Source: Lepidonotus clava (Eukaryota; Annelida; Polychaeta; Phyllodocida; Polynoidae). From it: a stretch of 64,000 nt of DNA. This document shows positions 44,785 to 56,754 of the stretch, piece by piece. The position numbers were made by a program, and so were the translations under genes. The stretch spans positions 2,097,596 to 2,161,595 of the forward strand of contig OW387139.1 in assembly GCA_936440205.1 (NCBI GenBank), in the 5' to 3' direction. The notes below the pieces were generated by a model. It was not told where the DNA came from. It made no database searches and saw only the letters and a program-made list of their open reading frames with translations. The stretch's first letter is position 1; each line of letters starts with the position of its first letter.

Positions 44785-44992
44785 TACGCTGGTCCCCGCG
44801 CCTCGAACTCACGCTATCGCTGTACGTCACGAATAGACGCGGGTCCACCCCAACGCCAAATGCGTCAAATTTTGACGAATTCGGGGTCACGTGACCGCCT
44901 CTCGACCAATCAGATCCCTGGAAAGATCAGGCTGGGCCTGCAGTTCCTCACGCCGAGTCCCCCTAGCGCTGAGAGCAGCGGGCACCAGCATA
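44785..44992. mobile_element. MITE with 9-bp target duplication, copy 2
   Basis: 208 bp, same family as 44368-44556 (TACGCTGGTCCCCGCGC start, GGGCACCAGCATA end, shared CGAACTCACGCTATCGCTG inside) but clearly diverged. TGTATAACT flanks both ends (44776-44784, 44993-45001). It sits at the identical position within the 56-bp unit. Confidence 0.85.
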
Positions 44993-45559
44993 TGTATAAC
45001 TCTGTAGTCAGGATGAGTACAGACCAGGCTGGTTCCTGCAGGTAACGCTGTATAACTCTGTAGTCAGGCTGGGTACAGACCAGGCTGGTTCCTGCAGGTA
45101 ACGCTGTATAACTCTGACGTCTGGCTGGGTACAGACCAGGCTGGTTCCTGCAGGTAATGCTTTATAACTCTGTAGTCAGGATGGGTACAGACCAGGCTGG
45201 TTCCTGTAGGTAACGCTTTATAACTCTGAAGTCAGGCTGGGTACAGACCAGGCTGGTTCCTGCAGGTAACACCTATAACTCTGTAGTCAGGCTGGGTACA
45301 AACCAGGCTGGTTCCTGCAGGTAACGCTGTATAACTCTGACGTCTGGCTGGGTACAGACCAGGCTGGTTCCTGCAGGTAACACCTATAACTCTGTTGTCA
45401 GGCTGGGTACAGACCAGGCTGGTTCCTGCAGGTAACGCTGTATAACTCTGAAGTCAGGCTGGGTACAGACCAGGCTGGTTCCTGCAGGTAATGCTATATA
45501 TAGTCAGGTTGTATAAAGCTTAAGGCAGGCTAGTTTCAAAGAACAAAAAGCACACATAT

Positions 45560-46590
45560 GAAATAAAATTCTCTGAAATTAATTGATAACATCGGTAAAG
45601 GGATGCTGCAGGCAGCCCAGGCATGGAAAAGGTTTGAAGTGACGCTTTATTTTCCCTTTTGGGTCTCAGGAATTCATTAGTCCTGGTATCCCCTAGTATT
45701 CTTCATTTGTCAATATCATGTGGCAGGCCCTCATAATATATTCCTTTCACAAGGCATTATCAGTCAACGTCTGTATCGTTATTTCACCAGAGACAACAAG
45801 ACCGAGTGCTATCTACAAGAGGCATCAGCCGCTCTGACAGATGGGAAAATATGGGCCCTTTTCCGCTGACATTCTGTCTCATTCTGTCACATGCAGTACT
45901 TAGGGTGTAGCGGAGAGCACTCCCCTCATCTAATATCATCAGGCTTGTAGCTCCATAATCCACAGCACACTATCAGTGCAGATAGGTCCCAAATGGACAT
46001 TGAAGGGCGTCTAGAATATGAAGTGGCAGGACAAGGACAGCAGGTACATTCTGATAACAGATAGCAGCCAATGAAAAGCACCTTACTTGTTTTGAGATGT
46101 AAATTACAACTTTATTCTGCTTTTAGTTGACAATATTACTTTAAAACTAAAGGCACATATAAACTTGTTCTATTTTGCCCATATTATCTAATTAGCAGTA
46201 TTTGTGAATCTACTAAAGCTGTGTGGCTAGTTTTGATTCCATTTTAAAGGCTTTGAAACTTTGCACCGAAAAGGACTTTACATGAGGTTAACGGTCTGAT
46301 GGAATATGTACCATATTGCTCGATATTAGTATAGGTCTTTAGTATCTTGACCTGGCAATAAGGACACCTCTTGGTGGATTTTGTACATATTATCTGTTTG
46401 GTTGTTTAGGATTTTATGTTTATTGATAGTAGGGACACTAAGAATGGTTTGTTTGTCTGGATATTGATATAGGGACACTAAGAATGGTTTGGTTATCTGA
46501 GTATTGACTTATGTATGCATGTGTGGTTGTTAAGTCATAGATTAAGATGGAAAAGGTGTGAGGGGGAGTATACCGTATTTGGGAGTCCTG
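45560..46590. other. Unique DNA, part with mixed composition
   Basis: 45700-46080 is unique and less AT-rich than its surroundings (for example GGCATCAGCCGCTCTGACAG). It could be regulatory. The rest is AT-rich, with no gene. Confidence 0.35.
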
Positions 46591-46594
46591 GTCG

Positions 46595-46716
46595 ACGCAT
46601 GCGCACACCTTTGGCGGCACGTCCTCCGGGTGGACAAGCACGACTTTTCACCCAATCAGGACTCTCTATTGTCCAATATGGCGGCACCCACCGTGCTTCT
46701 CCCGTATGTGCTATAG
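46595..46716 (+). promoter_or_regulatory. Promoter-like cluster: NRF1, CCAAT, YY1/ATG
   Basis: ACGCATGCGCAC (46595-46606) is a near-perfect NRF1 site. CCAAT boxes lie at 46652 and 46673. CAATATGGCGGC (46675-46686) is a YY1-type element overlapping an ATG (46678) that opens MAAPTVLLP before a possible donor (CCC|GTATGT, GT at 46704). This combination marks many housekeeping promoters in animals. No downstream exon was recognised, so the gene is unknown. Confidence 0.45.
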
Positions 46717-46862
46717 CAATCCGTGCTCAGTTGTCTCAGCGCAGACAGTTATGTGGTGATATCCATGTAACTGGGGACAGTGCATCAGGTGGCGCCTCAG
46801 GTACCAGCCAGCCACGTAACAAATCACACCCAGACATATTACTGCGGCCATCCAATCAGTAA

Positions 46863-47078
46863 AGCCCCATACCCACTAGGCGATTTTACCGGCAACTGGA
46901 GATGGGCAACTGGGAGAATCGGCTGATTGTTATGATTGTATGTAAGGATAGTACATTGAAATGTGCATGTTTGATCTGAATCAGTGCTAAAATCGGCCGA
47001 TTTTATGCCTAGAATCGGATGATTTTACAGCTGATCAGTCGGCTGATTGGGTCAAAATCGCCTGGTGGGTATGGGGCT
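46863..47078. mobile_element. PIF/Harbinger-like MITE with TAA duplication
   Basis: The ends AGCCCCATACCCACTAGGCG and, reversed, AGCCCCATACCCACCAGGCG match at 19 of 20 positions. TAA flanks both ends (46860-46862, 47079-47081). The interior repeats AATCGGCTGATT-like words. No coding capacity. It is probably younger than the 41249 copy, given the better-matched ends. Confidence 0.85.
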
Positions 47079-47489
47079 TAATGCTACCAGTCATGAGGCA
47101 CATGAGGCAACAATGACTTGTCATTAGTGGAGTTAGTCTGCTGTCCAGTTGTTGCTCGGCCAACCAACTTGGTGATGGGCAACTAAATTCTAGTTGGCCT
47201 ACTAAATATGTTAACTGCTTTCACTCAGGACTCCCTTTTTGACTAACTGCAGAAACCTATACAACTAGTCAGCTGACAAATTTCTCTTGTCACTGACCAA
47301 GTTCAAACATGTCCAGGTTTTCTTTAGGAGCCAGTCTCACTAGCATGCCCAGCAGCACAGTACCATTCAATTAACTAAGTCTTTAGTTGCTGCCAACTAG
47401 ATGAAACTTGTCGCCTGGTGTAGATGCCCCCTATCGCTGACATGGCCCCACTCAGGGCAGACCTGACTCTACATGGGCAGGGAAGCCGG

Positions 47490-47554
47490 GTAGAAAGATG
47501 GCGGCGGTAGAGCGGGGAGAAGCGCCTGGGTGGGTAGGGCTGAGAGCTGATTAG
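47490..47554 (+). promoter_or_regulatory. YY1-type start region, possible short first exon
   Basis: AAAGATGGCGGCGGTAGAGC is a perfect YY1/initiator word around an ATG at 47498. It would encode MAAVERGEAPG up to a donor-like GG|GTGGGT (GT at 47530). Without splicing it stops at 47552. No downstream exon was identified. Speculative. Confidence 0.3.
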
Positions 47555-48215
47555 AGATCTAGGCAGGGGGCTCCCCCCTTAATCATGGCCCCACATTAAT
47601 AAGGCCTGCACCAGTGGCTGCTGGCTTCAGCTCCATCCCCTGGGGAACCCCCAGGCCTGTGTGTATACAGCGGTGGGCTTCCCTTATCAAACAAGGCCCC
47701 TCCCCCTCCCACCCTATAGGCCCCTCCCCCACCACCCCTTCTACAGGTCCTATCTGCCATCGACGAACCTCCCCGTCCGCCCTGTCTGACCGCCCAGCTG
47801 GAACAGGGGAGGGGCTTCAGCTCAACAGATATCAAAATAGGCAGTGTATATATCCTGTTTATGGTGATCAAATAAAAAAAAAATCAATGAATGATGTCAA
47901 ACAACCATTTTTTCACTTTTGAAATAAAAGGATATCACATAAATTTAAACTATGCATTCTATTCTTAAGCAAAGCGGTGCATACATTTAATTTCTGACAG
48001 CTATGCGCATACGAATTCCTAAAAAGAGTATTAAGATACCATGTTCACCCTTACCCTTCCCATTCCCCCTACCTCCCTTATTCCAACATTAGATCCCCCC
48101 CCCCCCCCCCACCATTCCCCGCGCCTTCAGCCTTGACCAATCGGGCGTGCTGAGAGCCTTATCTGTGGCCCCCTGTTAGAGGCCCACCCGAGCCGTTACA
48201 TCTAAACATGCTCAC
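47555..48215. other. Unique DNA with poly-A and poly-C runs
   Basis: A GC- and C-rich patch at 47580-47830 with 91- and 102-codon frames lacking motifs, then AT-rich DNA, then a C-run near 48096-48109. No gene recognised. Confidence 0.4.
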
Positions 48216-48219
48216 TGAA

Positions 48220-48985
48220 TAGAAAATGAGGGCACGGGGAGATAGAACAGGAGAGAGACTCACTGCCTGAGACGTTACCTCTCAGCATGACCACAGAGTA
48301 GACAATGAGGGCACGGGGAGATAGAACAGGAGAGAGACTCACTGCCTGAGACGTTACCTCTCAGCGTGACCACAGAGTGGACAATGAGGGCACAGGGAAA
48401 TAGAACAGGAGAGAGACTCACTGCCTGAGACGTTACCTCTCAGCACAGTGTAGACAATGAGGGTACGGGGAGATAGAACAGGAGAGAGACTCGCTGCCTG
48501 AGACGTTACCTCTCAGCGTGACCACAGAGTAGACAATGAGGGCACGGGGAGATAGAACAGGAGAGAGACTCACTGCCTGAGACGTTACCTCTCAGCGTGA
48601 CCACAGAGTGGACAATGAGGGCACGGGGAGATAGAACAGGAGAGAGACTCACTGCCTGAGACGTTGCCTCTCAGCACAGTGTAGACAATGAGGGCACGGG
48701 GAGATAGAACAGGAGAGAGACTCATTGCCTGAGACGTTACCTCTCAGAGTGACCACAGAGTAGACAATGAGGGTACGGGGAGATAGAACAGGAGAGAGAC
48801 TCGCTGCCTGGGACGTTACCTCTCAGCGTGACCACAGAGTAGACAATGAGGGCAGGGGGAGATAGAACAGGAGAGGGACTCACTGCCTGAGACGTTACCT
48901 CTCAGTATGACCACAGAGTAGACAATGAGGGCACGGGGAGATAGAACAGGAGAGAGACTCACTACCTGAGACGTTACCTCTCAGC
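48220..48985. repeat. Minisatellite, about 79-bp unit
   Basis: About ten copies of CACAGAGTAGACAATGAGGG, CACGGGGAGATAGAACAGGA and CTCACTGCCTGAGACGTTAC, with some shorter units lacking the GTGACCACA segment. Units are highly alike, so the array is recent or well homogenised. Confidence 0.96.
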
Positions 48986-48989
48986 CATT

Positions 48990-50125
48990 TAACGCTAGAC
49001 AAACATAATAAACAGTTCATGCATGCAAACCATTTACAAGTTTCATTCTGCTACTATTGTTCATGTAATCATAAGCTCTGAATGCTCTGCTAGAAAACCT
49101 GTCAAGTTCAGCTTACTTTATGAGGATTCACAATACCCCTGCTCTCACTAATGACCTAAAAAAGTCTCTCAACAACCCCATCCCAGCCAACACGCGTCCC
49201 CCTATCGCACCCCATACCCTGCCTACACCATGGGTCGCTGCACCCCTCCCCTACAATGACAAGCCCCCTGCTACACCCTACCCCTGCAAACCAATACCCC
49301 TCACAACCTCCTACCCTTGCCAACAGGTGAAGTGCTCCCATGTCTACCCCTCCAATACTCCCATACAGGTTGAGTAGTCTGCCAACTTAACCTCTGCCAA
49401 ACCGCATACCCACGACATTGCAACCTTATCTTTGCTCAAAGAGGACAAATCACTTCTCTGCAGGTGACAGGGGCTGAATTATAAGTTGGTTAAATGTTTT
49501 GTAGTCCACAGTCAGTATAAACCTAATCTAACACACTATGAGGCCTTCGATTAAGTGCCTACAAATAGAGGGGGTGGTGGGGATTTTTGAAAACAGTTGA
49601 AGAGTGTATAGGGGCAGCATCAGGGAACGTATGTAAACATATGTAAGCTGTGGCACTTGACAGAGCGCTACTCACTGTCAATGGTTAAACAGCCTGTAAA
49701 GATTGGTACTGGAAGCTAGGTTCTGTCATGGAATTGAAGCGGATAGACTGGTAGACATGCAGGAGCTTTGCCTGGCACTTCACTTTGGATTGTTCGTTGT
49801 CAATGGGAGTTCTTGCGACTGGTGTTGCACATTAGACTTATTCCTTTCATGTGAGTGTTATGTCATTCATAATAAGGAAATAAGTTATGGAATGGACTTG
49901 CAGTCTGAAGGTAGTTAGACTGCGAATGGAGCTAGCTAATATCCACAACAATTAAAACATAGTATTAATACAATAGCACCTAATAATTAAACAGATATTA
50001 AACCTCAATAGCTCAGTCTAATCCATTCGAATGTTTTTGGTTATCAATATGATAAATAAATATGGGATGCACCTCCCATGCCAAATTCCTAACCTCTCCA
50101 ATCGTCCCTCGTCAGATTGAGGTTG
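48990..50125. other. Unique DNA
   Basis: It includes a C-rich tract at 49130-49370 whose 85-codon frame is Pro-rich and low-complexity. No gene or RNA recognised. Confidence 0.45.
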
Positions 50126-50129
50126 ATTT

Positions 50130-50345
50130 ATATTGCATGCCCACAGCCATAATACACCCAGCTCTGCTCTATTGGGTGAAATGATAAGCCATAACAGCTG
50201 CCCATACAGTAGTGTCGTTAAACAGCGAATTCCCATACACCCTCATACCACAATACTAAAGGGGGGTAACTTATCTTTATTGGCTTTGGCCGGGTGCCAG
50301 CAGCACGCGGTAAATAAGGCGTCACTTTAAGTGGGGCCCCACACG
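50130..50345. promoter_or_regulatory. Candidate regulatory block beside a G-run
   Basis: Unique mixed sequence with TTATCTTTATTGGC, GGTAAATAAGGCGTCACTTT and CCATAATACACCC, followed by an interrupted G-run (50353-50397). It may be an enhancer. The evidence is composition only. Confidence 0.25.
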
Positions 50346-50399
50346 GCCAGTGGGGTGGGGGTGGGGGGGGGGGGGGGGTGGGGGGTGGGGGGGGGGGCT

Positions 50400-51635
50400 G
50401 AATTACACCCTCCCAACACCCTCCTCTCCTCCTCTTCACTCCTATCCAATCCTCAATCCAACAATCGTCGAATCAAGGTATATACCGAATTCCTAATGTG
50501 AATTACGGAGCCACTTGGGCACCTTAAGTAATGTTTTACACGTAAAATTAGCAAAAAATATCACAGAAAAGGATACAGATTCCTAAATCTATGGAAGATG
50601 CGTCGTGCCTCCATAGAATATAATTTATGTGTGTTTGCACAACGCAAATACTACGGAAATGTAATTTTGCATTTCTGATTAGTGTATTTTTTTTGTAAAA
50701 TAAAGGGTATTTTATAGGAGAAATTTGTGATTTCCTTTATCACATCATGCATTTCAGGAATCAACCTAATATTTCATAAAATTTCCGTTAAAAAAAGTGT
50801 TTTAATTGTCAAGTACACAGAAAATTTACGGAAACGATTCCAAACAGTGAAAAACACAAGCATAATTACTGACGCCTTCCAGGAATACCTACTTACGGAA
50901 GACTGCCAGTCGGCCTGCATTGATTCCGTAACTTTTTTTCATATCCTTAGGAATTCAGTGATAGTCCGTTACTTGGTAATGTTAAAGGGAAACTGACTTG
51001 TGATGGAATTTTATTTGTGTTTCCAATGGAAGCTCCCAGTTATATGACGTCACAAGGTAGTGGTTGGGAAACTCCATCTATTCATAAAAAGGAATCCCCC
51101 ATCCTGAAGAATATTTTGTGAGAAAAAAAAAACGACTTTAATAAATACATTCGGCATTTAGCGGATTTTAAATGCCATCCAGTTGGTAACATTATGGTTT
51201 ATAATATTTCAAGAATTTACATAAACTTCTATACCCTATCTATTATTTTCCTTTTGTTAAGACCAGTATTCCGTATCCCCCCCCCCCCCCCCCCAGTCAC
51301 TGTCTGACCAAGTCGCCCCTCTCACAGCCACTGAGTGATTTAGTGTTACTCAATTTGCCAAGTAAAAACAAGGTTGCGTGCGTGCTTTCTCATTTTGTTT
51401 TTAGCTGCACAAAACCAACTGACAGGTTTAGGAGCTTGAAGCCTCGGTAAAGCCACAAAAACTCCAATCGTCCTATTAACCGTTCCAATATCCATCAGGC
51501 ATTGAGCCTCAGATTCAGTTCACTTTCATTTATTTTTCGGGATTTTGTGTAATGTGGCAATATTTGATTCGGAAGATTTAAATGCCCCCCCCCCATCCAC
51601 CCACACCTTGTGGTACGGAAATGAACTGTGAGCAA
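50400..51635. other. Unique AT-rich DNA
   Basis: 89-codon frame at 50727-50996 without recognised motif. C-runs lie at 51277-51294 and 51586-51594. No gene claimed. Confidence 0.45.
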
Positions 51636-51639
51636 AGCA

Positions 51640-52125
51640 GGTGGGGCGGGGAAGATACCATGTGTACATTGTATGGGAAGGAACAAAGGATGGGTAAGGC
51701 ATACAGGCATACAAGAGGCATACAAAGGGGGGGGGGTCGACACAAGAGATAGGGGGGAGGAACCAGGGATGGATAGAAATGGTGGGGATGGCAGAGAAGA
51801 TACTACGGATAAACATAGGAATATAACGTAGGGATGGAAGGGAGGTATTAAGGATTATGGAAGTTACTAAAAATGAAAAGGAATTGGGGTATAAAGGAGG
51901 GAATAGGGACAGGTGGGAGGTACTAGGTTAGGAGTACTAGGGATGTATGGGAGGGACTAGGGATGGGGTGGGAGGGGGTAGGGGTTGGATGGAGATACTA
52001 TGGATTTGGTCAGAGGTTCTAGGGATAAGAACGGGTAGATGGAAGGTACAGGGACGGACAGGATATGCAAAGGATGTTTAGGGGAACTAGGATTGGGTGG
52101 ATAAAATCTACATAACTTCCTACCC
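51640..52125. repeat. Purine-rich degenerate repeat
   Basis: Loose recurrences of GGGATGG, GGGAGGTACTA and ACTAGGGAT with irregular spacing. Confidence 0.6.
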
Positions 52126-52475
52126 TGTTATAGTCTGAAGACAGTATTATACTACATGCCATCTGTGATATTAGCATGAGATGATCGTGTTACACACCAT
52201 TCAGATACAGGAGTGAAATACATAATTTTAAAAAATCAGTAATTAAGGGTATCTTCTTTATATGTGGAATATAGAAGTTATCTCTAGTATTGTGCGACTT
52301 CTGTACGACATCATCATATGGCAGCTCAAGGCGCGTAGCGTTACGCCCATAGTCCAGGGACGGGCTCACCCTACTATTAGAGGTTCAGGTGCTGCAGCAA
52401 AAAGCCGGGCGTGGAGATGGGGTTTGAAAAGGTCAACTCAGGGACAGCGGAGGGAAAAAGGATGAAATAGGAGGG
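52126..52475. other. Unique DNA between purine tracts
   Basis: No repeat or gene recognised. A 67-codon frame at 52262-52465 is without motif. Confidence 0.4.
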
Positions 52476-52479
52476 ATGG

Positions 52480-53220
52480 GGACAGAATAGAGAGGGTAGA
52501 ATAGAGGGATAAGAGTCAGGGATAGAGGGGAGAGTGGGGGCAATGTTGGTGAAGTAAGGGGTGGTAGGGGGGGGAGTAGAGTGGAGATAGTGAAAGGGCG
52601 GAGGTAGAGGGAGGGGAAAAGGTGAAAAATAGAGGGTGGGGACAGAATAGAGAGGGTAGAATAGAGGGATGAGAGGGTGCGGGCAATGTGGGAGAAGTAA
52701 GGGGTGGTAGGGGGGGGATTAGAGTGGAGATAGTGAGAGGGCGGAGGTAGAGGGAGGGGAAAAGGTGAAAAATAGAGGGTGGGGACAGAATAGAGTCATA
52801 GAACAGAGGGATAAGAGTCAGGGACAGAGGGGAGAGTAGGCGCAATGTTGCGGAAGTAAGGGGTGGTAGGGGGGATAGAGTGAAGATAGTGAGTGGGCAG
52901 AGGTAGAGGGAGGGGAAAAGGTGACAAATAGGAGGGATGGGGACAGAATAGAGTCGTAGAATAGAGGGATGAGAGTCAGGGACAGAGGGGGGAGTGGGGC
53001 AATGTGGGGGAAGTAAGGGGTGGTAGGGGGGATAGGGTGAAGATAGTGAAGGGGCGGAGGTAGAGGGAGGGGAAAATAGGAGGGATGGGGACAGAATAGA
53101 GAGGGTAGAATAGAGGGATAAGAGTCAGGGACAGAGGGGAGAGTGGGGGGCAATGTCGGGGAAGTAAGGGGTGGAAGGGGGGGGATAGAGTAGAGATAAA
53201 CCAGGGTTTGATCAGAGTAG
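52480..53220. repeat. Purine-rich tandem repeat, about 150-bp units
   Basis: Four or five long units sharing GGGACAGAATAGAG, GATAAGAGTCAGGGA, GGGGCAATGT-like, GAAGTAAGGGGTGGTAGGGG and GGCGGAGGTAGAGGGAGGGG. The minus-strand frames of about 90-111 codons are repeat products. Confidence 0.9.
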
Positions 53221-53224
53221 AGAC

Positions 53225-54750
53225 TGGGAAACAGGGCGCAATTTCGGCCACTTTCGAAACATTTCTAAGATTGTAAACATAGAAATCTGTATAAGATTTT
53301 CAAGTCATCTATGTCAAGGACTGGGCAACCAGTTTTGTAGGCAATTTGTCGAGCCCTGTGAAGGAGTAGAAGAGTCAGAGAGCGGGGACAATAGCATGGA
53401 GATTTCGGATTGATAAGTAATAGAACTAGCACTATGCTGAGACTGGTTTGCAAAGGGTATAACACCCTTTTTAGACTTCATGGTAATCTAAGCTGTACCT
53501 GAACATGATGCAGTTATGATTATTGCCTTTACAGAGGAATTGTTAACAATTCAATGCAGGCACAATTCACATTTCAGGAGCAGTCTGTGTAGAGTATTGA
53601 CCTCAGCACAGCTCTCTTTGATGCACATCCTAGATATTGTTTTTTTCATACAATACAGATAGCAGTGCTGCAGCACAGCTCGCTTTGATTCGCTGTACTT
53701 TGTCCTGTATAAATTATGCCCATTTCAGTGTAGGCCTTAGAATGTACATTGTTTCTGTTTACAGTCATACTATACACATTCTGTGACAAGTGTGTAATTG
53801 GGACTGCTGAGGGGGATATAAGACTGGCAGTAAAATTCTACTACTATTATTATTATCTCTATCTGCATTTATGCCCCCAAAAAAACATCAAGAAAATGTA
53901 TTGTTATCGTGAAACAAATAGAAGCCGAGTTTGTATAAGCGCATAGCGTGTTGTTGAGTCGGTGGTCGGTGCAGGAGGCTGTCGTGTTGCCTGCCAACCA
54001 CTGCTAATGAGCTCTGTCCTGGACCAATCCCTAGTGCTGTAAAGAGACAAGGTAGGCGGGCCCTGAGAAACTGCCTCCGGACCCCATCCGTCCCCCGCGG
54101 GCACCCCGCGCATGCCCAGGGCAGCCCGCAGGTACGTATTATCCCAGTATGCCACCGGTAACTGATCTGTGCGCCTAGGGTAATATAATACGTAGGGCAC
54201 AAACTGAACATATTTGGTTAAATCATAGGGTGGATGCAGGACATACTAGGTAAAATATCAGGACATAAACAAAACATATGCCGGATTAAATTATTATTGG
54301 ACATAGGTAGAATGATCAATTAACTCAGGCAAAATACATCTAATAGTGTAATGTCAACTGTGGAATCATGCTCAAGGGCTATCCCACTACAACATTTTTG
54401 TAATGAATCCTTCACATGTCGATGCAATCGAGGTGACAAATTATTAATGAAGGGACACATTCCCCTAATAAGAGGTACCTCTGTGGGGTTTTGCACATTG
54501 AGCTTCAATATAAGCGTTATGTGAGAATATCTCAGAAGGAACCCAGGGACAATATAATTGTTTGGAATTTTCTATTTCAAGTATTTCACACAAGTATAAC
54601 CTCAAATGTAATCTCTAATATATGCTAACATGTTCATATGGCAGCTTATATTGCTAGTTTACTATCCACCCATGTCAAACCCTGGTGTGACGACCCTATC
54701 TGCCATTGACAAGTAGATGGCCTGGGCAATAAGGGCAGCGTTCAGGATCC
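53225..54750. other. Unique DNA
   Basis: Two related words, CAGCACAGCTC(G)CTTTGATTCG-like, at 53610 and 53675 suggest a small duplication. 53960-54180 is GC-richer, with 98-107 codon minus-strand frames lacking motifs. No gene recognised. Confidence 0.4.
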
Positions 54751-54754
54751 ACAC

Positions 54755-55115
54755 CTTCATAAGGCCAATATCATGTCTCTCCCGGTCTCATCGCGCCCAC
54801 GAGTCGCGGGTAAATCCCGTCCTTACCGCCCTCGTCCGTGTACCTCTGCAAAGCCTCCGCAGGCTTCCACCAATGGATGGCCTTCCCTAAGACAGATTCA
54901 TTATGGGCAATGGCCAAGTGTTGCCCGCCCCTCGCTTTATGGCTCTCATCCTATGGGCCCGCGGAGCAGGCCCGGGTTATTAAGCGGCCTCGCCATATGC
55001 CGCGAGTCATCTGTCTTAGCAGCCATCGCAGGCACCCAGGAAAATGAGCCCTTATCTGGGCGGGTACATGGCCTGTTTCTCCTCCAGGGCTGCTTTCACG
55101 GGGTGTGGGTATGAA
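54755..55115. promoter_or_regulatory. GC-rich unique island, candidate regulatory element
   Basis: A strongly GC-rich, CpG-containing, non-repetitive block about 360 bp long in AT-rich DNA, with CATTATGGGCAATGGCC and GGTTATTAAGCGGCCTCG. The 113-codon plus-strand frame has no recognisable domain. It is either an enhancer, a CpG-rich promoter or an unrecognised exon. Confidence 0.3.
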
Positions 55116-55119
55116 AACA

Positions 55120-55920
55120 CCTGGTCCGGAGGGGGCCCCGTCCCCTACAGTCTGTGAGGGCCACTACATCATGGGGCCAATGAACTGCATAAGTGTATGT
55201 ATATATACAAATTACTCCACAACTCTTTCCCTACTGCCAATCTTCTTTGGTTCCTCTGCTTACACACCCTGCTAAGGACCTTATTTATCTTTAATGTAGT
55301 ATCGCAGATCATTGGTACAAAGGCTGGGAAATGCTGTCAATTGAGATATAAAGGGCAACCACTTAGCTAAAGTTTAAGCAAAAAAACAAAACAATTTGTG
55401 CTTAGAAAATAAATGTTAACCCTGTTTTTTCCCTGGATACGGTTCTGGTTGCTATTTCACAACTATGTTATACTTCATGATAAAACTGCTTTCATATAAA
55501 ACATTGAATCATCTTACGTCTGGAAGACCATGTATAAACATGAATAAATCGATAAATTACAAAAAGTAAATGCTCTCAATCTGGCTTCATGATGCCCTCA
55601 TGATCTGATCCTTCTTAAATCCCTTTACAGCACGTTTTACGACATCATCGTCCCGTAGACACTCTCGACTACCTTAGAGACCCTCTTGTGCCATCCCAGG
55701 GACATTTAGTATCTGTGAACAGGTCAAATTAATGGCCAAGGCCCTCCCGAAGTATCTGCTGGTCCTTTTATTTACTAAACCCGTCCTCGGGTTATATGGC
55801 TTCCCTACTACCCTACTACTCTTTGCCCTAAAGAGCCTAGCATTGTGTTCTGAAATGTCCTACTGTCTTTAGTCTATTTACTGTCAGTTCTGACTAACCG
55901 TTATATGTATGTCCATGATG
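55120..55920. other. Unique AT-rich DNA
   Basis: No repeat array, coding exon or RNA gene recognised. Confidence 0.5.
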
Positions 55921-55924
55921 TCCT

Positions 55925-56620
55925 ATACACCTACACTACTGTCCTGCAAACCCAGCCATTACCCATATAACATCCAAATTGTCCTAAAGATCCCTACAAT
56001 TGTCCTATAAACCCAGCCATTGGTTCATGGTCCATTTACCGATGACTCTGACTGACCTATATAACATTCACGTTGTCCGATATTCCCCTAATGTTGTCCT
56101 GTAAACCTAGCCGTTGGTCCATTGTCCACTTTAACGTTGACTCTGACTGACCCATATAACAATCACATTGTCTGAGAGACCCCTAGCATTGCCCTGTAAA
56201 CCCAGCCATTGGTTCATTGTCCATTTAATGTTAACTCTGATTGACCCATATAACAATCACATTATCCGCTAGACCCCTAACATTGTCCTGTAAACCCAGC
56301 CATTGCTTCATTGTCCATTTACCATTGGCTCTGCCTGACCCATATAACAATCACATTGTCCAATAGACCCCTAATATTGTCCTGTAAACCCAGCCATTGG
56401 TTCATTGTCCATTTACCATTGACTCTAACTAATCCATATCACATTCACTTTGTCCTATATACCCCTAACATTGTCTGGTAACCAAGCCATTGGTCCATTG
56501 TCCATTTACCATTGGCTCTGACTGACCCATATAACAATCACATTGTCCGAGAGACCCCTAACATTGTCCGGTAACCCAGCCATTGGTCCATTGTCCATTT
56601 ACCGTTGGCTCTGATTTCCC
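55925..56620. repeat. Minisatellite, about 94-bp unit
   Basis: Six or seven copies of CTCTGACTGACCCATATAAC, AATCACATTGTCCGATAGAC, CCCTAACATTGTCCTGTAAA and CCCAGCCATTGGTTCATTGT. Confidence 0.92.
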
Positions 56621-56754
56621 TGACACTCAGTGAATGCTCATGTCCTTGACCTTTGGTGTTAATGGCCTGTGCTGGTAACGAGCCGTGTGGATGTTCCCAG
56701 TGTGTGCCTATAGACCCAGCCTGCAGCACACCGGGAACAGGCTCCTGATGTCAC

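Larger units (their letters stand above)
43995..45500. repeat. Minisatellite, 56-bp unit, with two MITE insertions
   Basis: About 20 copies of CTGTATAACTCTGTAGTCAG, GCTGGGTACAGACCAGGCTG and GTTCCTGCAGGTAACG. Two MITEs interrupt it at 44368-44556 and 44785-44992. Short frames such as 43841-44077 are repeat products. Confidence 0.96.

Noticed and set aside
49120-49377. Pro-rich 85-codon frame
   Set aside because: C-rich low-complexity DNA.
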